Source of the DNA: Clostridium estertheticum subsp. estertheticum
Lineage (GTDB): Bacteria > Bacillota > Clostridia > Clostridiales > Clostridiaceae
Assembly (NCBI RefSeq): GCF_001877035.1
Contig: NZ_CP015756.1
Coordinates: 1,107,001 to 1,171,000, forward strand
Reading direction: 5' to 3'
DNA length: 64,000 nt
Part shown: piece after piece, positions 47,289-55,342 of the stretch
Position numbering within the stretch: position 1 is the first letter of the stretch
Layout: each line of letters starts with the position of its first letter
Position numbers and translations under genes: made by a program
Notes under the pieces: model-generated
Told to the model about the DNA's origin: nothing
What the model saw: the letters and a program-made list of their open reading frames with translations, nothing else
Databases searched by the model: none

Positions 47289-47783
47289 ATGGATAGAGTA
47301 AATTTAAAAGCATCAATAGTAATTGCAATTATTGGTATAATTTTAATATCAGTCATATATTTTAGACCGGTAAGCATTAATAGAAACTATAGTGGATATA
47401 TGTATGATGAGAATAGTAAACTCGATAAAGCAGTAGAAATTAATCTGGATGGAGAATTAAAAAAGAACTTATCCCTTAATTATGTATTTACAGGAAGTAT
47501 AAAAGTGGATGGTCTAAAAAAACAGGTTGTATTAAAGAGGATATGGGCAAAATACAATGTTTTTAAAACTGTAGAATATAGCGCTTTTATAGAGACTAAA
47601 AATGATAAGAGTGGTCAATACGAGGTAAATGGAACAGTTAATACATCGAAAAATTTCAATGAAATACTTATAAAATTAGATGATGTAGACAGTAAATACA
47701 ATAGTAAATTTGATATTTGTGGACCAAGTAATACAAGAGAAGAGGCAAAGGGTATTATAACAAAACTAGAAAGAAATGATTAA
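47289..47783 (+). CDS. Membrane-anchored protein of unknown function
   Basis: A 164-residue protein with one N-terminal membrane segment (~7-25: KASIVIAIIGIILISVIYF) and a beta-rich extracytoplasmic domain (NYVFTGSIKVDGLKKQVVL; FDICGPSNTREEAKGIITKL). Not recognised. The ATG at 47289 is preferred: AGAGGTGA lies six bases before it, and earlier in-frame GTG/ATG codons overlap that site. Its end overlaps the ribosome-site region before manA, so the two genes may be co-transcribed. Confidence 0.7.
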   Translation: MDRVNLKASIVIAIIGIILISVIYFRPVSINRNYSGYMYDENSKLDKAVEINLDGELKKNLSLNYVFTGSIKVDGLKKQVVLKRIWAKYNVFKTVEYSAFIETKNDKSGQYEVNGTVNTSKNFNEILIKLDDVDSKYNSKFDICGPSNTREEAKGIITKLERND

Positions 47784-47820
47784 TGATAATAAAGTATTAA
47801 GAGTGAATGGAGGAATTGTA

Positions 47821-48651
47821 ATGTCGAAAGGAATGGTTTTGAAACTAGAGCCATATTTAAGCAAAAAGATATGGGGCTGGGAGAAATGGGTACTTTCATG
47901 TCATGAAGATGGAAAATCGACAGTAAAAGAGGGGATTTATAAAGGGCAAGAATTATCTAAACTGTTAGGTTGTGGTAATGATTTCCCTATATTAAATAAA
48001 ATTATAAAGGCGGAAGATACTTTATCTGTACAAGTACATCCCAATGATGCTTATGCTAAAAGGGTTGAAAACGCTAATGGAAAGACAGAGTGTTGGTATA
48101 TACTCGAAGCAAAAGAGGGTGCAACTTTAGTATCGGGAATAAAGAAGGGCCTAAATAAAGAAAAGTTAAGACAAATTATAAAAGAAGATAAATTAGAAGA
48201 GTATTTAGAACGCATTTATATTAAAAGAGGGGATTTCATTTATATACCAGCAGGTACAGTACATGCTATAGAGTCTGGTGTAAAGCTTATTGAAGTACAG
48301 CAAAACAGTAATATTACTTATAGGCTTCATGACTGGGGACGTGGTAGAGAGAAACATATTGAAAAATCCCTAGATGTTATAGATTACGAAGGAAAAAATA
48401 AAGGTGGAAGAATCGAAAGCTTTGTAAAACTCGAAACTCCTTATTTTAAAGTTGAAAAAATCACTGTTAAAAGTAATTTTATAGATATTGTTAATGAAAG
48501 CTTCCATAGCTATACAGTAATAAGTGGTGAGGGAATAATAAAAGCTAACAAAAATCAAATGAATCTAAAAGAAGAAGAGACAATTTACATATCAAAAGGG
48601 ACAGAATATGTACTTGAAGGAAATATGGAATTACTCAAATCAAGTGTGTAA
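47821..48651 (+). CDS. manA: Mannose-6-phosphate isomerase, type I (short form)
   Basis: A 276-residue zinc-dependent isomerase interconverting mannose 6-phosphate and fructose 6-phosphate. Zinc and active-site residues appear in SVQVHPNDAYAK (Gln and His), KTECWYIL (Glu) and PAGTVHAI (His), followed by ITYRLHDWGRG. The ~280-residue length lacks the large helical insertion of E. coli ManA, as in many Firmicutes. The start ATG is set by GGAGGAATTGTA just upstream; in-frame residues before it overlap the previous gene. It can feed mannose into glycolysis or provide mannose phosphate for glycan synthesis. Confidence 0.93.
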   Translation: MSKGMVLKLEPYLSKKIWGWEKWVLSCHEDGKSTVKEGIYKGQELSKLLGCGNDFPILNKIIKAEDTLSVQVHPNDAYAKRVENANGKTECWYILEAKEGATLVSGIKKGLNKEKLRQIIKEDKLEEYLERIYIKRGDFIYIPAGTVHAIESGVKLIEVQQNSNITYRLHDWGRGREKHIEKSLDVIDYEGKNKGGRIESFVKLETPYFKVEKITVKSNFIDIVNESFHSYTVISGEGIIKANKNQMNLKEEETIYISKGTEYVLEGNMELLKSSV

Positions 48652-48670
48652 AAGAATTTAAATAAAAAAT

Positions 48671-48693
48671 ATAACCTATGTGACATAAGTTAT
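48671..48693 (+). repeat. Short inverted repeat before the cyclophilin gene
   Basis: ATAACCTATG-TGA-CATAAGTTAT, 9 of 10 paired, without a T-run. It may be an operator or an mRNA hairpin between manA and the peptidyl-prolyl isomerase gene. Confidence 0.4.
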
Positions 48694-48712
48694 TAAAAGG
48701 AGGGTTTAAATA

Positions 48713-49420
48713 ATGAAACGAATGAAATTACTTAAAAAAAGTATGATATTATTTACATTGATTTTTGTTGTTTTCACTAGTGGATGTGGTAATATAGTGC
48801 AGAAAAAAGATGATACAACCTCTAAAGATGTTAAAACGCAGACGAAGGTTGTTACGGAAAAAGGAGTCAAAGATAAAAATCCATTGGTTACTATTGTAAT
48901 GGAGGATGGTTCAACTATAAAAGTAGAATTATATCCAGAAATTGCACCGAACACTGTTAGAAATTTTGTTTCTTTAGTTAATAGTGGTTTTTATAATGGA
49001 TTAAATTTTCATAGAGTAATACCAGGGTTTATGATACAAGGGGGAGATCCAAAAGGAACAGGCACAGGTGGACCGGGTTATGCAATAAAAGGTGAGTTTA
49101 GCGAAAATAATTTTAATAATGCATTAAAACATGAAAGAGGAGTTATCTCTATGGCCAGAAGTACTGACGCGGACTCGGCTGGTTCACAATTTTTTATAGT
49201 GGTTGCAAATTCCACAAGTTCTACTGCTCTAGATGGTAAATATGCTTCATTTGGTAAGGTTACAAAGGGTATGGAAATAGTAGATAAAATAGTTTCTGTA
49301 GAGACGGTAGTTCCTGAGGGAAGTGTAGAAAAGTCAAAACCGAAAAAAGATCAAAAAATGAAAAAAGTTACTGTAGATACTTTTGGAGTTAAGTATGGCG
49401 AAGTGCAAAAGGTAAAATAA
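48713..49420 (+). CDS. Cyclophilin-type peptidyl-prolyl isomerase, lipoprotein
   Basis: A 235-residue lipid-anchored foldase outside the membrane. Signal with lipobox TSGC (Cys25), a polar linker of ~30 residues, then the cyclophilin domain (~57-230) with FHRVIPGFMIQGGDP (catalytic Arg and the QGGD motif), SMARS and SQFFIV. It isomerises proline bonds in secreted proteins. AAAAGGAGGG lies before the ATG. Terminator downstream. Some catalytic residues, including the usual Trp, are not obvious, as in many bacterial cyclophilins. Confidence 0.93.
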   Translation: MKRMKLLKKSMILFTLIFVVFTSGCGNIVQKKDDTTSKDVKTQTKVVTEKGVKDKNPLVTIVMEDGSTIKVELYPEIAPNTVRNFVSLVNSGFYNGLNFHRVIPGFMIQGGDPKGTGTGGPGYAIKGEFSENNFNNALKHERGVISMARSTDADSAGSQFFIVVANSTSSTALDGKYASFGKVTKGMEIVDKIVSVETVVPEGSVEKSKPKKDQKMKKVTVDTFGVKYGEVQKVK

Positions 49421-49440
49421 TTAAATCATTTTAAATATTA

Positions 49441-49490
49441 AAAGTATATCTTCCTATAAAATGAATTTATAGGGAAATATACTTTTTTTA
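49441..49490 (+). terminator. Rho-independent terminator after cyclophilin gene
   Basis: AAGTATATCTTCCTATAAA / TTTATAGGGAAATATACTT stem with T-run. Confidence 0.88.
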
Positions 49491-49572
49491 AAAAAATAGT
49501 TATGGATATTTTAGCTTTAACATAGAACTTATAACTATGGATACTTGTATGAAATTATATTTATAATTTATG

Positions 49573-50007
49573 TTACCTAGGAATTTGATTTTGATTACCA
49601 AATACCGTTACAAACTTAATTGAGTATATATCACACATTATTAAATTATTGGTACTACTTTCTTTAAGGACAATAAAACTAATGCCAACTTCTTGTAAAA
49701 GGCCTTGTCTATCTTGAAATGTATTAGTTCCAAGTAAAAAATCAACTCTTATATATTTACCAATTTGAGATTTCAACCAGCCTTGATTGTAGAGTGGATT
49801 ATTTACTATGGGTGAGGTAGGGCCAAGATCGAAGTCTTGTGTAGTAGTGGGCGTTTGACTAGCAGTAGATGCTCCAGGCATAGGCCCTTGCCTGGAGTCA
49901 TCGTTCATACCAAATTTTGGCATAGGAGTCATTGGTGTTTCTAAAGACGATGAATCGGTGTTCCACATTGGAGATTGATTAAAATTATTAGGTGGTGATA
50001 TAAACAT
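49573..50007 (-). CDS. gerQ: Spore coat protein GerQ
   Basis: A 144-residue protein. The first ~75 residues are low-complexity, rich in Pro, Met, Ser, Thr and Asn (typical of coat proteins); the C-terminal ~70 residues (NQGWLKSQIGKYIRVDFLLG; VGISFIVLKESSTNNLIMCD; IYSIKFVTVF) match the GerQ domain. In B. subtilis GerQ is a coat protein needed to hold the cortex hydrolase CwlJ in place and is adjacent to cwlJ, exactly as here. AAGGAGG precedes the ATG. Sporulation-phase expression is expected from its role. Confidence 0.85.
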   Translation of the reverse strand: MFISPPNNFNQSPMWNTDSSSLETPMTPMPKFGMNDDSRQGPMPGASTASQTPTTTQDFDLGPTSPIVNNPLYNQGWLKSQIGKYIRVDFLLGTNTFQDRQGLLQEVGISFIVLKESSTNNLIMCDIYSIKFVTVFGNQNQIPR

Positions 50008-50064
50008 AAATATCCTCCTTAAGAAATTATATTATTGTTTGAAATATGGTAAGTTCAATTTTAT

Positions 50065-50508
50065 TTAAGTAGTGTAATAGCGTGCTGTTGGATTGTAGAA
50101 GCAATGCTGAAGAACTGAGACTTGAAAGGTGCCACTACCATTAAATGGAAATTCATATGGACAACCAGGTAGGTATGGATTAAAATACCATAAGGATTCA
50201 CCTGTTGAATATAATCTGTTTCCAGCTAAAGCCCAATCAGCAATATCATAATGTATTTGTTCTGGTGGACTTGACCAAATTGTTTGAGGATTAGCCATAC
50301 CGCCAAGTACAGAAGATACACAATCAAATTGGCCTGTTTGAAAAATAACTTTTCTTAAATCACCTTGACCTATTCTAAGATATTCACCATCGGCTACATT
50401 AACTCTGTTCATAATTACAGAGGCAACGGCTTTCATTCCATTTTCGCCCTCCCCACCAGCCTCACATTTTATTATTCGAGCCAATAACTCTCTAGCACTG
50501 TAAGCCAT
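50065..50508 (-). CDS. cwlJ: Spore cortex-lytic hydrolase CwlJ
   Basis: A 147-residue Hydrolase_2 (SleB/CwlJ) enzyme without signal peptide or peptidoglycan-binding domain, which separates CwlJ from SleB. The catalytic glutamate segment is LLARIIKCEAGGEGENGMKAVA (Glu in CEAGGE); ASVIMNRV, GQFDCVSS and SLWYFNP follow. It degrades spore cortex during germination, activated by Ca-dipicolinate in B. subtilis. Pairing with gerQ 57 bases downstream strongly supports the assignment. GAGGAG precedes the ATG by ten bases. Confidence 0.92.
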   Translation of the reverse strand: MAYSARELLARIIKCEAGGEGENGMKAVASVIMNRVNVADGEYLRIGQGDLRKVIFQTGQFDCVSSVLGGMANPQTIWSSPPEQIHYDIADWALAGNRLYSTGESLWYFNPYLPGCPYEFPFNGSGTFQVSVLQHCFYNPTARYYTT

Positions 50509-50732
50509 CTTTAGTCATCTCCTCAATTAGTTTTACAGTATTATTATATTCATAATATTAATAATGGTACTTAAATAATGAAAAAAACATTGTAATAAAT
50601 TTAGAAATAATATCTATAACATATGGTAAATTCATTGAAAGTTTGGTACAATTGCATTGTATTTGTAATCTTATTTTTAAGACAAAATAATTTCTGGTAA
50701 AAGTGCAATAGCAAATATACAAGAGGTGGATT

Positions 50733-51851
50733 ATGTTAAATAGTGGAGATATATTAGACGGAAAATATGAGGTAATTAGAACCCTAGGAAAAGGTGGAAT
50801 GGGTGTTGTTTATTTATGCAAAAACATAATACTTGGAAATCTTTGGGCGATAAAAGAAGTAATACAAGATAAAAAAAATATAGATATTTTAACAGAAGCT
50901 AATATTTTAAAAAATTTAAATCATCCAGGTATTCGGAAAATAATTGATACATTTTATTCGAATAACAATTTATATATGGTTCAGGACTATGTAGATGGAC
51001 AAACATTAAAGGAATATGTTAAGGCAAACGGTATAATACAAATAGAAAAAATTTGTAGGATAGTATCAGATTTATGTGATATTATAGGCTATTTACATAA
51101 TCAAAATCCAATCATTATATATAGAGATATAAAACCATCTAATATAATGATAATGAAAAGTGGAAAAGTTGTGTTAATAGATTTTGGTATTTCGAAAGTT
51201 TATAAGAATGATATGTCACAGGATATAGATATGATATGTGCGGGATCTAATGGTTATGCAGCTCCAGAGCAATACGGTTCAGGGAAATGTTGCATGCAAA
51301 CAGATATATATGGAATTGGAATGTTAATATACTTTATGGTAAAGGGGAGGACTCCGTATACAGGCATAGAACCTCTTTTGGATGAAAATTATGGACCGGA
51401 AATTAATAATAAACTGAAAAAGATAATACAAAAGTGTGTAAAAATTGATATTAATGAGAGATATGCCTTAGTAGAAGACTTAAAGGAAGCTATTTCAAAT
51501 ATATTACCAAAGAATGAAAAAGTAAAATTAGAAATCTTAAATAATTCTAATATCAGCAAAAGTGTAATTACAAAAAAAGTTAATATTAAAATTATAAATA
51601 AGTCTATGTACGATAGGTCTATTAGGATCTTTTTCTGCTTTACATTTGCAATTATAGCGAGTATTTATATTTTGTATGGGAATAAAAAAGAAAGTACACT
51701 TTCGAATACTGCAGATGCAAAAGAAATAGTTAGTCCTATAGTGGGATCATCAAGCATAGAACAAAATTCTATAAAGGAATTTATAAAGAAACCGACAAGG
51801 ACAATTAGGGTAGTTCCGACAAAAGGAATATCTAGTTCAATAGCTCAATGA
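50733..51851 (+). CDS. Membrane Hanks-type Ser/Thr protein kinase without PASTA domains
   Basis: A 372-residue eukaryote-like kinase. P-loop GKGGMGVVY (19-27), catalytic lysine K41 (AIKE), catalytic loop YRDIKPSNIM (Y130-R131-D132, so the usual HRD histidine is Tyr), DFG at D150, and APEQYG. One membrane segment at ~299-316 (FCFTFAIIASIYILYG) is followed by a short Ser/Thr-rich extracellular tail of ~55 residues instead of PASTA repeats. No partner PP2C phosphatase gene is next to it. The substrate is unknown; its place between spore germination and NlpC/P60 genes suggests envelope control. AGAGGTGG precedes the ATG. Confidence 0.92.
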   Translation: MLNSGDILDGKYEVIRTLGKGGMGVVYLCKNIILGNLWAIKEVIQDKKNIDILTEANILKNLNHPGIRKIIDTFYSNNNLYMVQDYVDGQTLKEYVKANGIIQIEKICRIVSDLCDIIGYLHNQNPIIIYRDIKPSNIMIMKSGKVVLIDFGISKVYKNDMSQDIDMICAGSNGYAAPEQYGSGKCCMQTDIYGIGMLIYFMVKGRTPYTGIEPLLDENYGPEINNKLKKIIQKCVKIDINERYALVEDLKEAISNILPKNEKVKLEILNNSNISKSVITKKVNIKIINKSMYDRSIRIFFCFTFAIIASIYILYGNKKESTLSNTADAKEIVSPIVGSSSIEQNSIKEFIKKPTRTIRVVPTKGISSSIAQ

Positions 51852-51871
51852 GTTAAAAAGAATATACCATT

Positions 51872-51892
51872 CTTCTGAAATGTCGTTAAATC
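51872..51892 (+). repeat. 21-base motif, copy 1
   Basis: CTTCTGAAATGTCGTTAAATC lies 166 bases upstream of the NlpC/P60 gene. Related copies occur at 59512-59532 and, inverted, at 59611-59632. Probably a regulator-binding site or an intergenic repeat. Confidence 0.5.
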
Positions 51893-51957
51893 AAATTAAT
51901 AGGCGATTATGGGAGTTAACTTATATTAATCTCTGGCAACGGTTACGATTGCGTAAT

Positions 51958-51985
51958 TTGTTATTAGGAGTTGTTATAATATAAT
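51958..51985 (+). promoter_or_regulatory. Candidate promoter of the NlpC/P60 gene
   Basis: TTGTTA (51958-51963), 16-base spacer, TATAAT (51980-51985). A cre-like element GGCAACGGTTACG lies just upstream (51935-51947), similar to the one at 25089. Confidence 0.45.
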
Positions 51986-52057
51986 GCTATAATAATATTA
52001 TTAATGAAGTAAAATGAAAGTTTATGATGATTTTAAAACAATTAATGTGGGGGAATA

Positions 52058-53164
52058 ATGATGAAAAGAAAAATATTACCATTACTTATATCAATTGGGT
52101 TAACTATGTTTGTAAGTATCTCAGCAATAGCTGCGCCATTATCACAGCAACAGGACTCTTATAGTTTAGCACAGAAGAATTTAGAAAAATTAGAGTTATC
52201 TATTGAGAATCTAGATTTTAATATTGAAAATATCTACTCTGGGATTGACAAAGCAAAATATGATATCATTAGTACTCAAAAGAAAATAGATCAAAATACA
52301 AAAGATATACTAGTTGCACAAAGCAATATAAAAGTGGAACAAGCCCTATTTAATGAGCGAATGAGATCCATGTATATGAATGGTGCAGGTAGCTACGTGG
52401 AAATATTACTCGACTCAAATGGAGTAGGGGATCTTATTTCTAGAGTGGAGAATATAAAAAATATTGTAGAATATGATAACAAAATTATTAAAGGATTAAA
52501 TGACAAAAAAGAAGCTATTGAAGTTACTCAAAAATCTCTAAATGCTAATAAGGTAAAAGTTCTAGCATTAAAGGTAAATAATGAAAATAAATTGGACAAG
52601 CTTAGTGCAGAGAAAAGAGTACAAAGTAAATTAATTGTTGAATCTAAAAAACAGCAGGAATTACATAAGGATGAAATATCACAAACATCTAAACAGGATG
52701 TTGTTATGAATACTCAGAGTGTTAAACAAATTACTCCATCAAGAGGTAATGTGGTAAGGGAAGTGGAAGCTGAACCTAGCACGCAAGGAAGTGCACCAGG
52801 GCAATCATCATCAACTAGTTCAAATGCAATAATAGAATATGCTAAGACATTTTTAGGGACACCGTATCAATGGGGTGCTAATGGCCCAAATACATTTGAT
52901 TGCTCAGGCTTTACTAAATATGTATATGCTCATTTTGGAATCGGTATGGGTAGGACTACATATGACCAGATAACTCAGGGTAAATATGTGTCTAGAGATA
53001 ATTTACAAGCAGGAGATTTAGTCTTCTTTGGAACAGGAAGTCCTCATCATGTTGGTATCTATGTGGGAAATGGTTCATATATACATGCACCTCAAACAGG
53101 TGAAGTAGTAAAAATATCACAGATGACAAGAAGCGATTATATGTCAGCAAGAAGATTTAAATAA
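52058..53164 (+). CDS. Secreted NlpC/P60 peptidoglycan endopeptidase with coiled-coil domain
   Basis: A 368-residue secreted cell-wall hydrolase. Signal peptide ~1-26 (ending ISAIA-AP), then a long coiled-coil region (~32-210) of the CwlO/PcsB type (QKNLEKLELSIENLDFNIEN), a Ser/Thr/Pro linker (~225-253) and a C-terminal NlpC/P60 domain with catalytic C282 (DCSGF), H330/H331 (SPHHVGIYVG) and a third polar residue in YIHAP. It cuts D-Glu-to-meso-DAP type bonds in stem peptides. Coiled-coil proteins of this group need activation by FtsEX or release; that partner is not in the window. Two adjacent ATGs; the first follows GGGGG. Confidence 0.93.
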   Translation: MMKRKILPLLISIGLTMFVSISAIAAPLSQQQDSYSLAQKNLEKLELSIENLDFNIENIYSGIDKAKYDIISTQKKIDQNTKDILVAQSNIKVEQALFNERMRSMYMNGAGSYVEILLDSNGVGDLISRVENIKNIVEYDNKIIKGLNDKKEAIEVTQKSLNANKVKVLALKVNNENKLDKLSAEKRVQSKLIVESKKQQELHKDEISQTSKQDVVMNTQSVKQITPSRGNVVREVEAEPSTQGSAPGQSSSTSSNAIIEYAKTFLGTPYQWGANGPNTFDCSGFTKYVYAHFGIGMGRTTYDQITQGKYVSRDNLQAGDLVFFGTGSPHHVGIYVGNGSYIHAPQTGEVVKISQMTRSDYMSARRFK

Positions 53165-53212
53165 TATATCGTACAATAATAACAAAAATGAATAGATAAA
53201 TTTGTTCATATA

Positions 53213-53274
53213 AAAATAATTTCTTTAATACCGTGCTTCATTTTAAATAAGGTGTTAAAGAAATTATTTTTTTC
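53213..53274. terminator. Bidirectional terminator, overlapping the end of the DUF3810 gene
   Basis: 16-base perfect inverted repeat AAAATAATTTCTTTAA / TTAAAGAAATTATTTT with a T-run on the right. The right arm contains the stop codon of the convergent gene. Confidence 0.8.
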
Positions 53275-54358
53275 TGTAATTAGCAAGAAGCAGGTCCACC
53301 ATCGCACTATAGCTTTTTAGGCCGGATCTTTGACTTGCAGATTTAAGATAAGTGTCATTGATTCCTTCACTAATTTTTTCAATACGACCAGAATAATTTT
53401 TCCAAAAGTTTTCATTATAGAGCATATCATTAAGCACACCTTTACTACAAACTGAAATCAGTTCCTTATATTTTTGAGGATCATATTGTCTTAATGAACC
53501 AAGTGAATATGTTAATGCTGCAAGTGTACCAGAATATTTAAAATTTATATCAGGATTATTTATACAGGCTATATAAGCAATAAAGTTTGCTTCATCTTCT
53601 TTTGCAAAGCCTATTTGATGAGCCATCTCATGAGATATCGTAAAAGGTAGATATGAATCAGGTTCTGCTATATTGATATTTATTTCACTTGTAAAGGGAA
53701 AATAAAAACCTGTAATCCCCGTATAACACATTTGATGTGAGAATAATATGCCCTTAGGTGCTCCATAAGTGCCTTTTAATATTACGAATTGTAATGAGGC
53801 CTTATCATATCCTAGGTGAGCAGTTTCCAAAATGGCTTTTTTGTTATTGGAAAGTTTCATTATACCGTTTTTATTTTGACTTATTTTCTCCCTTAATGTA
53901 TTTGAACTAGTTATAAGGTCTTTGCATAGAAGTGCAAGTTCATTTGTGGTTGAATTATGAACATCTAATTTGAGTGTTTTAGCTAGTGGAAGCCTTTGAT
54001 AGTTAAAACCCCACAAAAGTTGGAATGAAAAATATATTAGTCCTGATATTGCAAGTGCATTTAATAACATATTTTTTAGAATTCTTTTTCTTTTATTTTT
54101 GTGTCTTAACAAACTAAAAATTGTTTTAGAAATATACAATAATACAAACGCTGAAAAAGATATAATTATACATTCTGCAAGAGAAAAGGGGAAAAAGTCT
54201 GTAATAGAACTTATAGTAGTAACAATTATTTTATAAATAAATAAGGAATAAAATCTCTCTGTAAAATTTGGATATACCCTACACAATTGAGTGAGTGAAA
54301 TACCTATTGGTAAAAGTAAAATTAAAAATAATTGTTTTCTAGATAAAGAAAATTTCAT
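53264..54358 (-). CDS. DUF3810 membrane protein with HExxH motif
   Basis: A 364-residue membrane protein: three N-terminal membrane segments (~5-23, ~45-65 and ~88-108), then a soluble domain with HEMAHQIGFAKEDEANFIAY, an HExxH zinc-peptidase-like signature with a downstream Glu as third ligand candidate. Proteins of this type carry DUF3810 and are widespread in Firmicutes; their substrate is unknown. The start at 54358 follows AAGGGAG; in-frame residues further upstream have no ribosome site. Single gene, divergent from nothing and tail-to-tail with the NlpC/P60 gene. Confidence 0.82.
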   Translation of the reverse strand: MKFSLSRKQLFLILLLPIGISLTQLCRVYPNFTERFYSLFIYKIIVTTISSITDFFPFSLAECIIISFSAFVLLYISKTIFSLLRHKNKRKRILKNMLLNALAISGLIYFSFQLLWGFNYQRLPLAKTLKLDVHNSTTNELALLCKDLITSSNTLREKISQNKNGIMKLSNNKKAILETAHLGYDKASLQFVILKGTYGAPKGILFSHQMCYTGITGFYFPFTSEININIAEPDSYLPFTISHEMAHQIGFAKEDEANFIAYIACINNPDINFKYSGTLAALTYSLGSLRQYDPQKYKELISVCSKGVLNDMLYNENFWKNYSGRIEKISEGINDTYLKSASQRSGLKSYSAMVDLLLANYRKK

Positions 54359-54429
54359 AAAAAACTCCCTTTCATACATTATAAGTATATATTGCAATTA
54401 TATAGATTGATTTGAAGCTAGAATAAGTC

Positions 54430-54474
54430 GTATAAAAAGCTCCAAGCATAAATTTTACTTGAAACTTTTTATAC
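54430..54474 (-). terminator. Terminator of the mscL gene
   Basis: GTATAAAAAG / CTTTTTATAC stem extended by an inner CCAAG / CTTG part, immediately past the mscL stop codon on the minus strand. Confidence 0.65.
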
Positions 54475-54476
54475 TA

Positions 54477-54869
54477 TTATTTTTGCTTCAATAAGTCTCT
54501 GATTTCACGTAATAATATTTCTTCATTGGAGGGACCTTTTACAATTATTTTTTCTGTCTTTTTCTTTTGGACAGATTGTATAACTTTTATAAAGATAAAA
54601 AGTGAAAATGCAATTATTAAAAAGTTTATTACAGATTGAATAAATAATCCATAATTGATTGATACAGCTACTCCACCAGATATGGATGAGGGTATATTAT
54701 ATTTTAAACTAGAAACATTGATTCCACCTATTATTATACCAAGTATAGGGGTTATAAGATCAGTAACTAAAGAAGCAACTATTTTAGAAAATGCACCGCC
54801 AATAACAACAGCTAATGCCAAATCTAAAACATTTCCTTTAAGAGCGAAGTCTTTAAATTCTTTAAACAT
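54477..54869 (-). CDS. mscL: Large-conductance mechanosensitive channel
   Basis: A 130-residue channel subunit that opens under membrane tension to release solutes during hypo-osmotic shock. N-terminal amphipathic helix MFKEFKDFALKGNVLDLALAVVIG, first membrane helix with GGAFSKIVASLVTDLI, a short extracellular loop, second helix (FLIIAFSLFIFIKVIQSV) and a basic C-terminal helix. Family length is about 130-150. The ATG is chosen because AAGGG lies upstream, although an in-frame GTG three codons earlier cannot be excluded. Confidence 0.95.
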   Translation of the reverse strand: MFKEFKDFALKGNVLDLALAVVIGGAFSKIVASLVTDLITPILGIIIGGINVSSLKYNIPSSISGGVAVSINYGLFIQSVINFLIIAFSLFIFIKVIQSVQKKKTEKIIVKGPSNEEILLREIRDLLKQK

Positions 54870-54920
54870 ATGTAACACGCCCTTCCAAAGTATGTTTTAA
54901 CGGCCCAGGAGATGATTTAA

Positions 54921-55244
54921 CTATTTAGATCTATCGTATTTCCAAGAAGCTATCCCACGACTTAGATGATATATATTTTTGAAATCATTGTCTGCCAAAG
55001 TATCTACGGCTATTGGGCTTCTTCTACCGGATGCACAATAAACAAGTACTTTCTTTTCTTTATATTTATCAAGTTCATCAATCATTGACGTAAGAACTTG
55101 AACTGGAACAAGTTTTGCTCCTGGAATGTGACCACTATCGTATTCCTCTTTACTTCGTACATCTAAAATAACAAATTCTTTGTCATCTTTTATAAGATCA
55201 TAAGCTTCTTTTGCACTTACATTTTTAACATTTGAATCAAACAT
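54921..55244 (-). CDS. Rhodanese-like single-domain protein
   Basis: A 107-residue sulfurtransferase-type domain protein, cytoplasmic. Rhodanese signatures VILDVRSKEEYDSGHIPGA and the active-site loop VYCASGRRSP with nucleophilic C70. It may carry persulfide sulfur; the physiological acceptor is unknown. AAAAGGAGG precedes the ATG. Lies between mscL and the germination operon without obvious co-transcription. Confidence 0.92.
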   Translation of the reverse strand: MFDSNVKNVSAKEAYDLIKDDKEFVILDVRSKEEYDSGHIPGAKLVPVQVLTSMIDELDKYKEKKVLVYCASGRRSPIAVDTLADNDFKNIYHLSRGIASWKYDRSK

Positions 55245-55342
55245 AATTTATGCCTCCTTTTGATGAAAAATCTATAGTATTAGTATATCATCTGATAGAT
55301 AGATAGTAAAATGTAATAAATATATGAACATAATAAAGAACA

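Noticed and set aside
50617-50625. SigK-like -10 CATATGTTA upstream of cwlJ
   Set aside because: No AC -35 element at the required spacing could be found, so the match is too weak to report as a promoter.
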